A stretch of DNA of 64,000 nucleotides from GCA-003244245 sp963823755 (GCA_963823755.1 CAWGMP010000023.1:186001-250000), one strand, 5' to 3'. Numbered from the stretch's first letter, positions 8,059-17,656 are shown. The notes: generated by a model from the sequence alone, not told the origin. Numbers and translations: made by a program.

Positions 8059-8772
8059 ATGTGGAGCAAAACTCGGCGTGGGTGTTCGGATGGGGGGGCG
8101 ATTGCCTCGATAGCATCCGTTGCTAGCGCAGTGGTCGTCATCACTGCTGCGGCGATTGCGTTGCGTCAGGTTCGTGAGGCTGCCCGAGCTCGAAGGCTCC
8201 AATCTGGACTCGCCATCCTGGAACACGTGAGCGGCTCCCATGATATTCGTAATGCTCGACGGCTCACATACACAAAACGAGACGTAATTGCTGAAAAGCT
8301 TAAAACGGATCCTTCATGGAAGGAGCTTGACGAGTTCTTCTTGGAGATTTCCGACGGCAAAGTCGACTTTCAGATATTTCATGCTTATCATGCGTCATTG
8401 GAGAACATTTCAATGCTCACTATGCATGATATGGCACCGGACGATCTAATATCGATGTACCTCGGCAGGATGGCATTCCGTCACTGGGAAGCTATGGGTC
8501 CATTCATCCTATTCATGAGACGATGTTACAACTCGGACGACTTTCTTCAGCACTTCGAGATGTTAATAAAGCTTATGCAGAGTGATGGTCTTAGACAGAC
8601 TAGAAATACCCGAGGATTGTCGTTTAAGCATGCGTGGAGAATTCTTACAAACTATAGCGGCCGAACCAAGCGAACGATTTTGAGTAAGAGATATATAGCG
8701 CGCTCACACGATGATCATGATAGACTGATGGCACTACAGTATTATCATGCTGAAAGGCTTGACGACGAATGA
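8059..8772 (+). CDS. Membrane-anchored hypothetical protein (DUF4760-like)
   Basis: This 237-residue protein has one N-terminal transmembrane helix (IASIASVASAVVVITAAAIAL, residues about 16-36) followed by a cytosolic helical region starting RQVREAARARRLQSGLAI. That plan, one or two membrane helices then a long helical domain, is seen in DUF4760-type proteins of mobile islands. GC is low. It overlaps the next gene by 26 bases, so the two are translationally coupled. I do not know its activity; a role as the membrane partner of the 2H phosphoesterase is inferred. Confidence 0.7.
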   Translation: MWSKTRRGCSDGGAIASIASVASAVVVITAAAIALRQVREAARARRLQSGLAILEHVSGSHDIRNARRLTYTKRDVIAEKLKTDPSWKELDEFFLEISDGKVDFQIFHAYHASLENISMLTMHDMAPDDLISMYLGRMAFRHWEAMGPFILFMRRCYNSDDFLQHFEMLIKLMQSDGLRQTRNTRGLSFKHAWRILTNYSGRTKRTILSKRYIARSHDDHDRLMALQYYHAERLDDE

Positions 8773-9346
8773 CCAATCCTCGGATAAACCTTCATGTTCG
8801 GTTCGGTTACCTCCGATAGCTCGGGAGCACGTATACCGTGTCAACGAGCTTGTGCGCTCTATTCAGCAATCCGAAATTGTGCTTTCATCGGCTTCTCTTG
8901 CTATTCCTCACATCACGCTGCTTTCAGGCGTACCCGGATCTCTAAATTGGTCAGCTGAGCGGTTCTCCGAACGTTTGTTATCAGTTGCGGAGGATCTACT
9001 CGGTGAGGCGGGTGTGTCGTTTGGCTGCTTCAAGGAGCCGTATGTTTCAACCGCGACACGGTGTTATGTATTAAGTGATGTGGAGTTCGAGTCATCAATT
9101 GTACCGATCATGCATGAGCTACGTCGCCTCCTAGTGTCGGAATACTTTTCGTATGTGTCAGATCTATCTCCTCCTCATGTAACGATGTCGCGAGTTACTG
9201 AAATCACGCCTGAGCTGATTAAGTTACTTCAGTCCATAGGTGATGGGCCCGACTTTCAACTGTCAGCCGTCGCATTGTCACGAGTAGGACCAAACGGTAC
9301 CTGTATTGACACTATCCGTGAGAGGCGCCTGAACCTAGTCGGTTGA
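8747..9346 (+). CDS. 2H phosphoesterase superfamily protein (2'-5' RNA ligase-like)
   Basis: This 199-residue protein carries the two His-x-Thr signatures that define the 2H phosphoesterase fold: PHITLLSG (residues about 54-61) and PPHVTMSRV (about 144-152). Members cleave 2',3'-cyclic phosphates, 2'-5' bonds or cyclic oligonucleotides. Phage anti-CBASS Acb1 and cellular RNA ligases share the fold. The start at 8747 lies inside the end of the upstream gene; an ATG at 8769 is in another frame and stops soon. The coupling suggests a two-gene unit. The substrate cannot be read from sequence. Confidence 0.75.
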   Translation: MLKGLTTNDQSSDKPSCSVRLPPIAREHVYRVNELVRSIQQSEIVLSSASLAIPHITLLSGVPGSLNWSAERFSERLLSVAEDLLGEAGVSFGCFKEPYVSTATRCYVLSDVEFESSIVPIMHELRRLLVSEYFSYVSDLSPPHVTMSRVTEITPELIKLLQSIGDGPDFQLSAVALSRVGPNGTCIDTIRERRLNLVG

Positions 9347-9610
9347 GAAGTTGATCTCCCGTTAATCAGTGTTTGATCTGGGACTACTTAGGTCGGGCGC
9401 TTTATCTTTCACGCTCTATCCTCTCTGTGGCGGGCGGCTATAGCCGGAACGATCGTCTGGTTGTGGTTTATGGCCACGGCGCTTAAAGGGAGCCGGAATG
9501 GAACAACAAATCCACTGAAGTTAGTATCGTCGCAGGCCAGAGGTCCAACAAATATCTTCAAGTGGATGATTTATTTCATCTCGACTACCCCTGGTGTTGT
9601 TAAGCCAGGA

Positions 9611-10471
9611 CTAATGACCGTCGTGAGCGTGACGCTTTTTTTCCATGTCACGTTGCCAGTGCCGCCACCAGAAGATATCGGGGGAATACGGATCATCAAG
9701 CAGCCCGGTATAACGGTGCTTGGCGAGGTGGTCGAGAATTTTCTTCAACTTTTCATCAATAACATGCGCCCGAGCCAGCAGTCGGTTGAGGTTAATCTTT
9801 TCACATAGGGCGTCAAATAGCTCTTTATTAGGTAGATTAACCTCTGGATTTTGCTCAGCGATGGCTAGCATTCGGAACTTCTCCATGCCCCACTCAAAGC
9901 ACTGTATCTCCTCGCGGATAACAAATGGCCGGTCAAATAGATCATGCTCCCGTGTTGGACCGTCGCCTTCCATTTCATCTTCTTCATCCCACTCGCGAGG
10001 CGTATATTTTTCCAGCGGCAAAGCAGTCAATTCCCCGAGCTGGGTAAACCGATCTTCCAGCTGGCGTGCTAAAATACCCACGATCAACGCAGGATCACGT
10101 CCAGCCAGTTCCAGAAAGCCACCAGCATTGCTAGCCTGGTCTTCCAAAAACTCTCGCTCACTCATCATCCAGCCAGCCGCGCGCCACTGCTTAATTTCCT
10201 CGTTGCTCAGTTCAATCGGCAGCTTCCAGTACGGCAAATACAGCCGAAACCGGCCGTACCAAGCCACTGTCGCAAAGAAGTCTGGCTCTGGTTTTGAACG
10301 GTCATCGTACCATTCCAAACCTTCTTCGATGGGCCAGCTAGCTCGGGCAGCCATATGGATGAGGTCAATCCATCTCCCAACGCCCGCTTGAACTTCCGGA
10401 CTTGGTTTGTGAATATCCCGCCATTCATTGTAGACTCGCGAAAAATCGATCATTCCTCTGTACTTCGACAT
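9611..10471 (-). CDS. Hypothetical protein, third gene of the low-GC helicase operon
   Basis: This 286-residue soluble protein starts with MSKYRGMIDFSRVYNEWRDI and has an acidic middle (EEDEMEGDG) and many Trp, Tyr and Phe residues, with no motif I recognise. AAGGAG lies 5 bases before its ATG. It is the last gene of a leftward run of three (13970 to 9611) that share lower GC and codon use unlike the host, with a gap of only 34 bases from the zinc-ribbon gene. Its conserved place suggests it works with the helicase and zinc-ribbon proteins. Confidence 0.7.
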   Translation of the reverse strand: MSKYRGMIDFSRVYNEWRDIHKPSPEVQAGVGRWIDLIHMAARASWPIEEGLEWYDDRSKPEPDFFATVAWYGRFRLYLPYWKLPIELSNEEIKQWRAAGWMMSEREFLEDQASNAGGFLELAGRDPALIVGILARQLEDRFTQLGELTALPLEKYTPREWDEEDEMEGDGPTREHDLFDRPFVIREEIQCFEWGMEKFRMLAIAEQNPEVNLPNKELFDALCEKINLNRLLARAHVIDEKLKKILDHLAKHRYTGLLDDPYSPDIFWWRHWQRDMEKKRHAHDGH

Positions 10472-10505
10472 AACAGCTCCTTATGGTCGTAGAGTATAAC
10501 AAATG

Positions 10506-11324
10506 TTATCGCCACTTGGCGGACGCGTTTGCCTTTGGAGTAAGGTTATTCTTTATATTCTGCACCGTCTGGTTGTCGAACGTTGTAATCAGTTCATGGC
10601 CATTAGGGCCAGCCGTTGGCTTGAAGACCGTTACCTCAAGTCGGTTAGTATCAGTCAGAGTCACATGGATAATATTGTTTGACCTATTGTCGATATACTC
10701 CCTGACTCGTACCGGATGAGTAGCTTGGGCTACAATATTAGCCGAGCGCAACAACCCTTCAAATGTAGGTTCCTGGCTACCAAGTGACGTCGGCGACTTA
10801 CGATCTAGAGAATCTAGCTCTAAAATTCTGCTAAATTGTGACCAGGTCGTATGTTGCTCAATGTGTTGCTGACGAGTAAGCCCTTCGTTCGGATTCCAGC
10901 GCTGGTAATCAGCCGGGCTAGTACTAAGCAAATAGGCCGAAGGCGCCCGAAACGAATGAAGCCCATCAAAATCAACCGTCTGAACCCGTACTGGTCGTAC
11001 CTGCCGACGGAACGTACCGGTGCGACGCACTGGGCGTTCGCCGCGAGCACACTTCGCACACTCTGTTGGGTCTTGCCACGGGCCTTCGTTGAAGTAATGG
11101 TGGATCTTGGTGGTAGAAGTTACGCAGAAGCGGAAACCGCAGCTCTGGCAAATGTATCCTTGGTTTTTCTGGTTTTTACGCCAGGCCCGGCAATCCGGGC
11201 ACCAGGTAGGCGTCGGCATATTTCTCCATATAAACCAATCTTTAGGTGCGGCATCAAAACTAACTGAGCCGACTGTGTGACCGTGAGCTTTGCATTCGTA
11301 TGTTTCTTTATCTTCCTCGCTCAC
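10506..11324 (-). CDS. Zinc-ribbon protein, second gene of the low-GC helicase operon
   Basis: The N-terminal 110 residues hold several metal-binding pairs: CPDCRAW, CQSCGFRF and CAKCARG, which suggest one or two zinc ribbons of the nucleic-acid-binding kind. The C-terminal half is mixed alpha/beta (VREYIDNRSNNIIHVTLTD) without a recognised family. I prefer the GTG start at 11324 (VSEEDKETYE) because AAAGGA lies 6 bases upstream; an ATG at 11354 is also possible. It is flanked by the helicase gene (82 bases upstream) and the unknown gene, in the same direction. Confidence 0.72.
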   Translation of the reverse strand: MSEEDKETYECKAHGHTVGSVSFDAAPKDWFIWRNMPTPTWCPDCRAWRKNQKNQGYICQSCGFRFCVTSTTKIHHYFNEGPWQDPTECAKCARGERPVRRTGTFRRQVRPVRVQTVDFDGLHSFRAPSAYLLSTSPADYQRWNPNEGLTRQQHIEQHTTWSQFSRILELDSLDRKSPTSLGSQEPTFEGLLRSANIVAQATHPVRVREYIDNRSNNIIHVTLTDTNRLEVTVFKPTAGPNGHELITTFDNQTVQNIKNNLTPKANASAKWR

Positions 11325-11405
11325 AATATGTCCTTTCGTAAAAGAAACAGGCAAAGCTTAGGAGTATGCGGGAGGATGATAGAAACCACCCTCCCGCCAC
11401 TGGCC

Positions 11406-13970
11406 TTACAAGTTTTCACGCAGCCAACGCCGCAGCCGCTGCCACTTTGTAGGCGGTGGTTGCGATTCTTCGACCAAGGTCGGCTCGCTTGGTGGAACAG
11501 ACGGTGAAAGTGGCCGAGCAACCGGTGGAGGAAAAGATGGATAAAAGGTCGATCTGGGCCTCACATCTTCAGTACTGGCAGGTGGTTGATTAAGCAACGT
11601 CCGCATCTCTTCGGTTTGTGCCTGTGTATCGTCGGGTGCCAACTCAGCGTCAGCAACATCGTGCTCCTGGACCTGGCCCACATGAGCCAATTGCCAGGTG
11701 ACTTCATCCTCTTGAGACTGACGGCTCGGTACCAGCCTAGCTGTGTAGCGACACCCCGGTATCAGTTCAACCGGTGAGTCGTGTTGCGATATCTGCCCTT
11801 CACTGCCTGAGTTAAATTCAACCCACTTAACCATGTCTCTCTCTTGATATAGTTCAACCGTAAGTGTGCCGTATAACTGACAAAGTTGCTCCGAAATCGG
11901 ATGAAGTTCCAGCATCTCGGCCTTGGTTAACCACTCAAGGTCGCACAGTTCGGGTTGTTTGCTGTTGCGGAATAACTCATTAAACGCTTCCGTTCGGCGG
12001 TTAATCCTGCAAAATAGGTGCCAAACCTCCCGAACTCGCTTTATCGCCTGAGCTACTTTACGCGCATCGAGACCAATCATGCTGGTAAAACGAGCCAGAT
12101 CGAAATCGTCGCTTTGACCGATAACCTGTCCCGGCTCCTTATGGAGAGAACTTGGAGCTATGCTCATTGCCCAAGCTAGCGCATGAAATGTCGCAGTGTC
12201 TTCATGCTCATGCCCTGACCACAGGTCGATGGCATGTTTGACGCCAGGATGGGTACCGTTGTAATCAACGAAGTAATCACCTGAAGCACGAAGTGTGACT
12301 AGGGGTGTGTTACTGAGGGCGGTGGCGACGATCCAGAACAGCACTTCGGTTAAGCTGGCACCAGCTTCGAAACGCTGTTGCAATTGCACGGCGTAGGCCA
12401 AATCAGATTGGCCCACCCATCGCTCCATGCGTTCGCCGAGTGGGGTTACCGAACCGTCTTTGACTAGGCCGAGCTGTTCAAGGTTGTCGATTTGCTGCCG
12501 AAGGTATTCCATACGGTTGGGGTCTTCATGCAGGCGGGAGGGTAAATTAAGGTTGGTGACCCATTTGGTGAGGCCGCCTTCTTCACCTTCGTCGCCGGTG
12601 CTCCAGTTTTGCTGGCATGCGTAATACGCTAGTGGCATGAGCGAAGCATTGGCCATAGGGAACTGGATTGGTTCGTAGACCAGGGTGCCATGATTAAGCT
12701 TGTTATTGTCGAGATCGGCATAATCGGCACTCACTTCGCGGCTGATGTAGGCAATGCCAGGACGCCGACGGCCGACCCGTCCGATGCGCTGCAGAAGCGC
12801 ATTGACGCCGAGCGGGGCGACCACGGGGAAGGTAGTTTCGCCAATTGTTTCCTGATCGTAGCCGGAATCCATGGAGGCCACGAAGTCTAGGGTTGGGAAG
12901 GTAATTCCCATTTCGACCACGCTGGTCGCCAAAATGACATAGTTTTGCTGGTCGGTTTCGATTTGGCGAAGCTGCTGCTTAAACGCATCACACCGCCCGG
13001 GGTCGCGGATGACTTCGCTAGCCAGCTGGAAGACCGGCAAGCCCGGAAACAGTTCGCGGAGCCGATTGGCTAGGCGTTGGGTGTCACTTTGCTGGCCAGC
13101 GAAGGAATTGACCACTACAAGCAAGCCATGCGCCCGGCCCGTTTCGAGTACGGCTTGGCGCACAGCTTCGGCCTCGGCAAAATCGCCGACTTGCGGAAAG
13201 TAGGGACTCGCCGGATTTGGCTGAATCAGGGTTTCGCGCACCAGCTCCGACAAGGCGTCGTCCATTGGCCGGAGCAGGTTATGCTTCCAGATGGTGTAAC
13301 GGGCCTTATCGGCGCGAATGATGTTTGCGACGCCCAGTGATTCGCTGAGGCCGGTGATGTCGACTGTGGCCGACATGTAGTCGACCGTAATGCCGGCTCG
13401 CTTAGCCAAAGCGATGCCGAGCTCAACCTCCGGGCTTTGCTCGACCGTGACATGGGCTTCATCAATGATGACACGGTCACGCTCGGGCCTGAGTTGGTCC
13501 TGCCTAGCGAGGATACCGAAAATCCCAGTGGTGATAAACTTGATCGGCGCTTCGCGGTTAACACGCCCGGAAGCCGACGTAATGCAGCCAAAAAGAGGTG
13601 GCGTATTCCGTCGGCCTTGCTGGCGCTGAAATTTGCTCCACAAACCGTTCATGAAGTCGGCTTGGTCGTCCGCGATGGGAATCCGTGGCTCCACGACCCA
13701 AATATGAGGTTCGGGGTGCGGGTGTGCACCAGCGTGTTGGATCTGACGAATCAAATCGTGGATCGGCACCACCACGGTTTTGCCGAGATCAGTCGCCGCC
13801 ACCAGAAAGAATGGATCTTGGCGCATTTGGTTGAGGTATTCAGCAATTTCTAATTCATCGCGCTCGACGACAAACTTCAAAAACCTGACCACATCCATCA
13901 TGTGAATGGTCTGAGTTGTCGTGAGTTGAAACTCTGGGTACTTTGGTTTGTCATAAATCGGAATACCCAT
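11406..13970 (-). CDS. Divergent DExH-box (SF2, NS3/DEAH-like) helicase
   Basis: This protein of about 854 residues has helicase motifs in order: a motif I variant AATDLGKTVVVP lacking the usual GxGKT glycines, the DEAH box in RVIIDEAHVTVE, motif III YMSATVD, a motif V region SVVEMGITFPTLDFV and motif VI LLQRIGRVGRRRPG. The EMG and QRxGRxGR pattern is closer to viral NS3-like and DEAH RNA helicases than to bacterial recombination helicases. The last 80 residues are Pro/Ser-rich and end basic (KWQRLRRWLRENL). The start at 13970 is preceded by AGAGGAA; 14003 is an alternative. GC is clearly below the host core. Confidence 0.85.
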   Translation of the reverse strand: MGIPIYDKPKYPEFQLTTTQTIHMMDVVRFLKFVVERDELEIAEYLNQMRQDPFFLVAATDLGKTVVVPIHDLIRQIQHAGAHPHPEPHIWVVEPRIPIADDQADFMNGLWSKFQRQQGRRNTPPLFGCITSASGRVNREAPIKFITTGIFGILARQDQLRPERDRVIIDEAHVTVEQSPEVELGIALAKRAGITVDYMSATVDITGLSESLGVANIIRADKARYTIWKHNLLRPMDDALSELVRETLIQPNPASPYFPQVGDFAEAEAVRQAVLETGRAHGLLVVVNSFAGQQSDTQRLANRLRELFPGLPVFQLASEVIRDPGRCDAFKQQLRQIETDQQNYVILATSVVEMGITFPTLDFVASMDSGYDQETIGETTFPVVAPLGVNALLQRIGRVGRRRPGIAYISREVSADYADLDNNKLNHGTLVYEPIQFPMANASLMPLAYYACQQNWSTGDEGEEGGLTKWVTNLNLPSRLHEDPNRMEYLRQQIDNLEQLGLVKDGSVTPLGERMERWVGQSDLAYAVQLQQRFEAGASLTEVLFWIVATALSNTPLVTLRASGDYFVDYNGTHPGVKHAIDLWSGHEHEDTATFHALAWAMSIAPSSLHKEPGQVIGQSDDFDLARFTSMIGLDARKVAQAIKRVREVWHLFCRINRRTEAFNELFRNSKQPELCDLEWLTKAEMLELHPISEQLCQLYGTLTVELYQERDMVKWVEFNSGSEGQISQHDSPVELIPGCRYTARLVPSRQSQEDEVTWQLAHVGQVQEHDVADAELAPDDTQAQTEEMRTLLNQPPASTEDVRPRSTFYPSFPPPVARPLSPSVPPSEPTLVEESQPPPTKWQRLRRWLRENL

Positions 13971-14003
13971 GGCTTTTTGCTTCCTCTGAGGTAAGTACTG
14001 CAA

Positions 14004-14444
14004 CGGCAGTTCGACATGTTGTGAGAAGCTGAAGCTTGCCCGACGATAATGATCACCGTATAGTGGATCTTGCTGTGCCGTTACGTCGCTGGATGCGCGG
14101 ATAGAACTGCTTGGCGCCCATGATACCGAGCTGTCAACTGGTAAAGCGAGGGGGGCTTCGACAGCTCCAGCGTGCCTGAACTCGTATACTGATGTGCGCA
14201 GCGGACCACGTTTATGGTGCGCTTATGGTGGGGTCTCAAGTAGTCGGACTGTTTCGGCGCCTAGGCGGAATCGTGAATACGCTGGCATCTTGTAAAAAGG
14301 CATCGACAAGTACTCCTCGCTTCCCGGTGATTATCTGCTATGCTCTTCATATCATTGGCCTTGACTGGGGGTGATGGCTTGAGCAACCCTGAACACCCTC
14401 TGCCTAAACTCGCCTAAGCAGCACACCACAGCAATGGCGCACTT
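14004..14444. other. Intergenic stretch
   Basis: No gene is supported. It holds the promoter side of both the leftward helicase operon and the rightward decayed gene at 14445, but no promoter box is clear enough to name. Confidence 0.4.
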
Positions 14445-15405
14445 ATGGCGCGTCATAGATACCCTGGAGACTCGATGGTCGACACACCTCCACCGCCAGG
14501 CGTAGCCCGGGCAGGCGAGCTTCTGTGCGACCTGTTAGCGTCGCGGCCGGCCTACCGGCGACAGTGGCAACAACATGCACACAGGATGCGGCAAGCAGAG
14601 ATCAGCTATGCAGCTGTATCCCAAGTGCTGGCACTTTACTTGTGGGATCGAGGCATAAAACGCGATGCTGACAAGGACCTACCGCGCCGTTTGCGGGACC
14701 GGGTTTCTCGGGCGCTTCAAAGTGAACAACTAACGTATGAGACTCTCACATGGTTCACAGAGGCATTCGATTTTGATCCGGAAGATAGGCATGATGTCTG
14801 GCGTGCATTTTCCGGAGGTGGACCTACCGAAGATGGAATTGCTTTTACCATGAGCAATCCCACCTGTACTGATGATCAGGCCGCAGAAACACCGCACAGT
14901 GGCATTATTCGAACGCTACCACATCGACGCTAACAGAATGCTGTACAAGCAGGAGACGAGTCATGTCATGATAGCCCTCCGAGGATGACGTTGATACATA
15001 CGCACATAGCCCTAAAGACACACTTATAGATTTGACGGTAATTGCCGGCGGAAAAGTTGTGGCCTTTCACGAGAACACACCCGGATTTGTGGGAGTCAGT
15101 TGAGTGAGATCGACCTATACTCGAAAGGTCAGCTGACTTCTCTACGATATGTTGCGACGCATCGCCCGACTTCCACGCCGCGCACAGATGTCCGCCGTGC
15201 GGCAAGAGGCAGAGTGGACAATGCCGATCTACGAGTGTGCTTCGATCGATTACGACCTCAGAGAGCATGGTGGACAGTCTGGGCTGCACACTCGGACGCT
15301 ACTCCAGTTCACAGCGAAGAGGTTAACGTGACTGGTGTAGGCGAGCTTCATCGATTCGTCTCATTCATCGAGCAGACTGTTGTCGGCTTCCGTTGGGACT
15401 GGTGA
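14445..15405 (+). pseudogene. Actinobacterial regulator-like protein, broken by at least two frameshifts
   Basis: The N-terminal part (AEISYAAVSQVLALYLWDRG, then LTYETLTWFTEAFDFDPEDRHDVWRAF) matches a protein type I know from Streptomyces and Pseudonocardiaceae. In that family the text continues with an L-FERYHI-A-R segment and ends VVGFHWEW-like. Here ALFERYHIDANRMLYKQETS appears one frame over (from about 14903). The final part (SLRYVATHRP to the end VVGFRWDW) is in a third frame, reached near 15098. The match of both ends with broken frames between is clear evidence of decay. Confidence 0.6.
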
Positions 15406-15726
15406 ACACATCGATACCAAGAAACGTAGCGACTTTGCGCCATAGTCAACCATAGTAGCGACATAAGCGCGCCAAGGGTAGGTTATCGTTTGTTCACCGC
15501 CAAAGGCGGCCCAACAGACGACCGCTTGAGATGAGCGTATCTATGCTTAAGATCATCTGTCGACTGCTATTCCAGTTTATCCAACGGCCCACGTCTCGCT
15601 CAGTGTCGTGCGTCATCGGCGCCGAGTATACCGTTCCAGTTGTCGAAGCCTCTGTGGTCGAGAACGACGCAGATGTAGCGGCTATCCCACGCCCCATGCC
15701 CACCCTGGCCTTGGGTCTGAACACCC
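15406..15726. other. Intergenic stretch
   Basis: No supported gene. A short hairpin CCGCC-AAA-GGCGG lies near 15498-15510 and may be the terminator stem of the decayed gene before it, though no T-run follows. Confidence 0.35.
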
Positions 15727-15945
15727 ATGGGCCTAATGATTACTCTGTTCATCGTGTCACTCGCCCTAGCCGTCATGTTCGGCGCATCTATGGCTGAGCA
15801 ATGCATGAGCGTTCGCAGCCGAAGGCAAATGGAGCAGCAGCGACTGATCAATGCCCGCTGGAGGGATCTCATTAAGCGGGAAGAACGGTTCATGACCTTA
15901 TCAGCCTATCCGTTCGATCAAGAGAAGGGAGGAACACATGACTGA
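15727..15945 (+). CDS. Small membrane protein
   Basis: This 72-residue ORF has one hydrophobic helix (ITLFIVSLALAVMFGASMA) followed by a charged, Arg- and Gln-rich tail (RRQMEQQRLINARWRDLIKR), a plan common among small actinobacterial element proteins. No good ribosome binding site is seen before the ATG, so either the start or the gene is doubtful. It faces the IS110 remnant just downstream. Confidence 0.35.
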   Translation: MGLMITLFIVSLALAVMFGASMAEQCMSVRSRRQMEQQRLINARWRDLIKREERFMTLSAYPFDQEKGGTHD

Positions 15946-16250
15946 CCTCCGTGCCATATCCCGGAGCCGCATGATCTGGTGATGCATCGATCCCGAAGCT
16001 CCCGCAGCGCGTGCGGCATTGTCCTGGCCCGCGTCGGCAATACGTAGGCGTCGCGTGCATCAGTCTTGCCCTCGCCGGGATGCAGGTCGGCGATGTGCCG
16101 CATCGCCAAACCGGGGCAGGTAGGCCACCTCGATCCTCAGCGGTCTTGATCACTTCGCCTATGAGTTGTGTCACAATAACTCGTTTATTTGCGACTCGCA
16201 GCCACCTTGATGGAGTCAGCTTCGTCTCACAGCTGCCGGTCGTCATGGTG
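15918..16250 (-). pseudogene. IS110-family transposase remnant
   Basis: AMRHIADLHPGEGKTDARDAYV followed by ARTMPHALREL on the minus strand is the hallmark DEDD-domain region of IS110 transposases (usual text: RHIADLHPG-AKTDARDAYVIADAARTMPHTLR). Upstream sequence (LIGEVIKTAEDRGG) is in another frame, and the rest of the transposase on both sides is missing. It is a short scar of an insertion sequence. Confidence 0.6.
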
Positions 16251-16309
16251 ACGAGCCGTCCATTCAGGTCGTTACCGTGGCAACTAAGGATTCGGTGTAA
16301 ACTAAGTGC

Positions 16310-17117
16310 ATGCCAAGCAGGAGTTGGGAGTGGTCTAAGCGAATAATGCATGGGCCCGGACGAATGGTTCCGTTGGACTTCGGTAAGGAGCTGTGGAAGT
16401 GGGACCCGGCTCTGTATGAGAGTGGGGATGGTATCGTAGCCTCGCTCAAGCGAAGCGGACGCTCAATTGATGAGGACACCATCGTTTTTGAAGCAACATT
16501 CACCTTGCTGGACGATGTTGTGGATGCAGCGGGAGGTCTCGAACAGTCAATTATGCGTTTGCATGCGGCGATGAATCTCGCACAAGAACAATATGTTCAT
16601 TGGAGCGCTCAGTCCGGCGGACTCCCAGAAGGTGGAGGAAATGATGCATCCGACCACCGAGGATGCATGGTACGCCCTTGAAGAATTACTCGTGTGGGCA
16701 CGGACACTTGATGATCGACTCCGTAGATCGCCTCTTGATGGTCGGCGTTATCCTGATCAGGGGCTGATTCCTGCGCTTGCGGATGGCCTACGGCGCGAGG
16801 CCGTGATAGCCGCAAGAACTCGCCTTCTTGTAGCTGGTGTGAAGGAGGCGCGGTATCTTTCTGGGCTGAACCTTCACATGCAGTCGATCCAGGCCGGCTC
16901 GAAGGGTGGGAGAGTACGTTCAGGTCGCGTGCTGCTTCCGTTTCCAGATCGGGTTGACAAGCCGGTCCGACATCGATGGGAGCTGACATTTAACGATGGC
17001 AGAGATGCTCTATCCTTTGCGGATGGCATTATGGCAGCAGTTGAGTTGTTTATGGATGAAATGCTCGGAGCATTTGAGCAACATGTTCCCGAACGGTTCA
17101 GATCTGTAGAACGCTAA
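16310..17117 (+). pseudogene. Hypothetical protein, probably one gene split by a frameshift
   Basis: Two overlapping frames look protein-like in sequence. The first (16310 to about 16620) contains LDFGKELWKWDPALYESGDG and SIMRLHAAMNLAQEQYVHWS. The second takes over near 16610-16640 with KVEEMMHPTTEDAWYALEEL and ends QHVPERFRSVER at 17117. The frames overlap by 89 bases, more than expected for two genes, so one gene of about 268 codons with an indel near 16620 is the simpler reading. No function is recognised. Confidence 0.5.
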
Positions 17118-17290
17118 AGCGATCACACGTGTGGCGGGGAAGCACCATCTAGTTACGTCGTACAATAACTCTTTTGCGACGTTTATGGCTTGGGGGGAAG
17201 GCGTGATTCTAAATGCGACATCCCTTAATGCTTGCGCGGGGGCGCCCTCCTGTACTTTAATGGCGTTAAGGATTAAAGTCATAAAGCCAT

Positions 17291-17524
17291 ATGAAAGCTG
17301 TAACCACCAGCGACAATGTCAAGCAGAAGCTAGAGCAGCTCGCCCATCGCAACCATCGTTCAGAGAGTGAGGTACTCGACGAATTAGTTAGTCGTGCGTT
17401 GCCGGCAAAACGCCGCAGTGTGCGCGGTTTACTCAAGAGCAAGCTCAGAAATCCTCTCACTGCCAAAGACTTTGACGCCGTCCATAAGGACATGGCACAG
17501 CGCTTTGGGTCGCCTACCGGGTGA
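17291..17524 (+). CDS. Ribbon-helix-helix antitoxin-like protein (orphan)
   Basis: This 77-residue protein begins MKAVTTSDNVKQKLEQLAHR and continues RSESEVLDELVSRAL, the pattern of a beta strand plus two helices in MetJ/Arc-type antitoxins, then a basic tail. A toxin would be expected directly downstream. A GTG overlapping the stop opens a frame of only about 23 codons that ends where the dispersed repeat (17597-17656) begins. It is therefore probably an orphan antitoxin whose partner has been lost. Confidence 0.6.
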   Translation: MKAVTTSDNVKQKLEQLAHRNHRSESEVLDELVSRALPAKRRSVRGLLKSKLRNPLTAKDFDAVHKDMAQRFGSPTG

Positions 17525-17596
17525 GAGTTGTGTCTGACTTCTCATATCATCTACTGGTACCTCGGGGAGTGGTCAATATATGCCGGCCTGGGAAAA

Positions 17597-17656
17597 CGTA
17601 GTCGGTGCTTGACCTGTGCGGCACCTCTCGGGCACGGAATAGGAGACAGCGGTTCC
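17597..17656 (-). repeat. Dispersed 60-bp repeat, copy B
   Basis: This is the reverse-complement partner of 805-864 (about 85 percent identical by eye), beginning GGAACCGCTGTCTCCTATTC when read on the minus strand. It lies in a gene-free stretch (17528-17853) between the orphan antitoxin and two hairpins. Confidence 0.55.
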
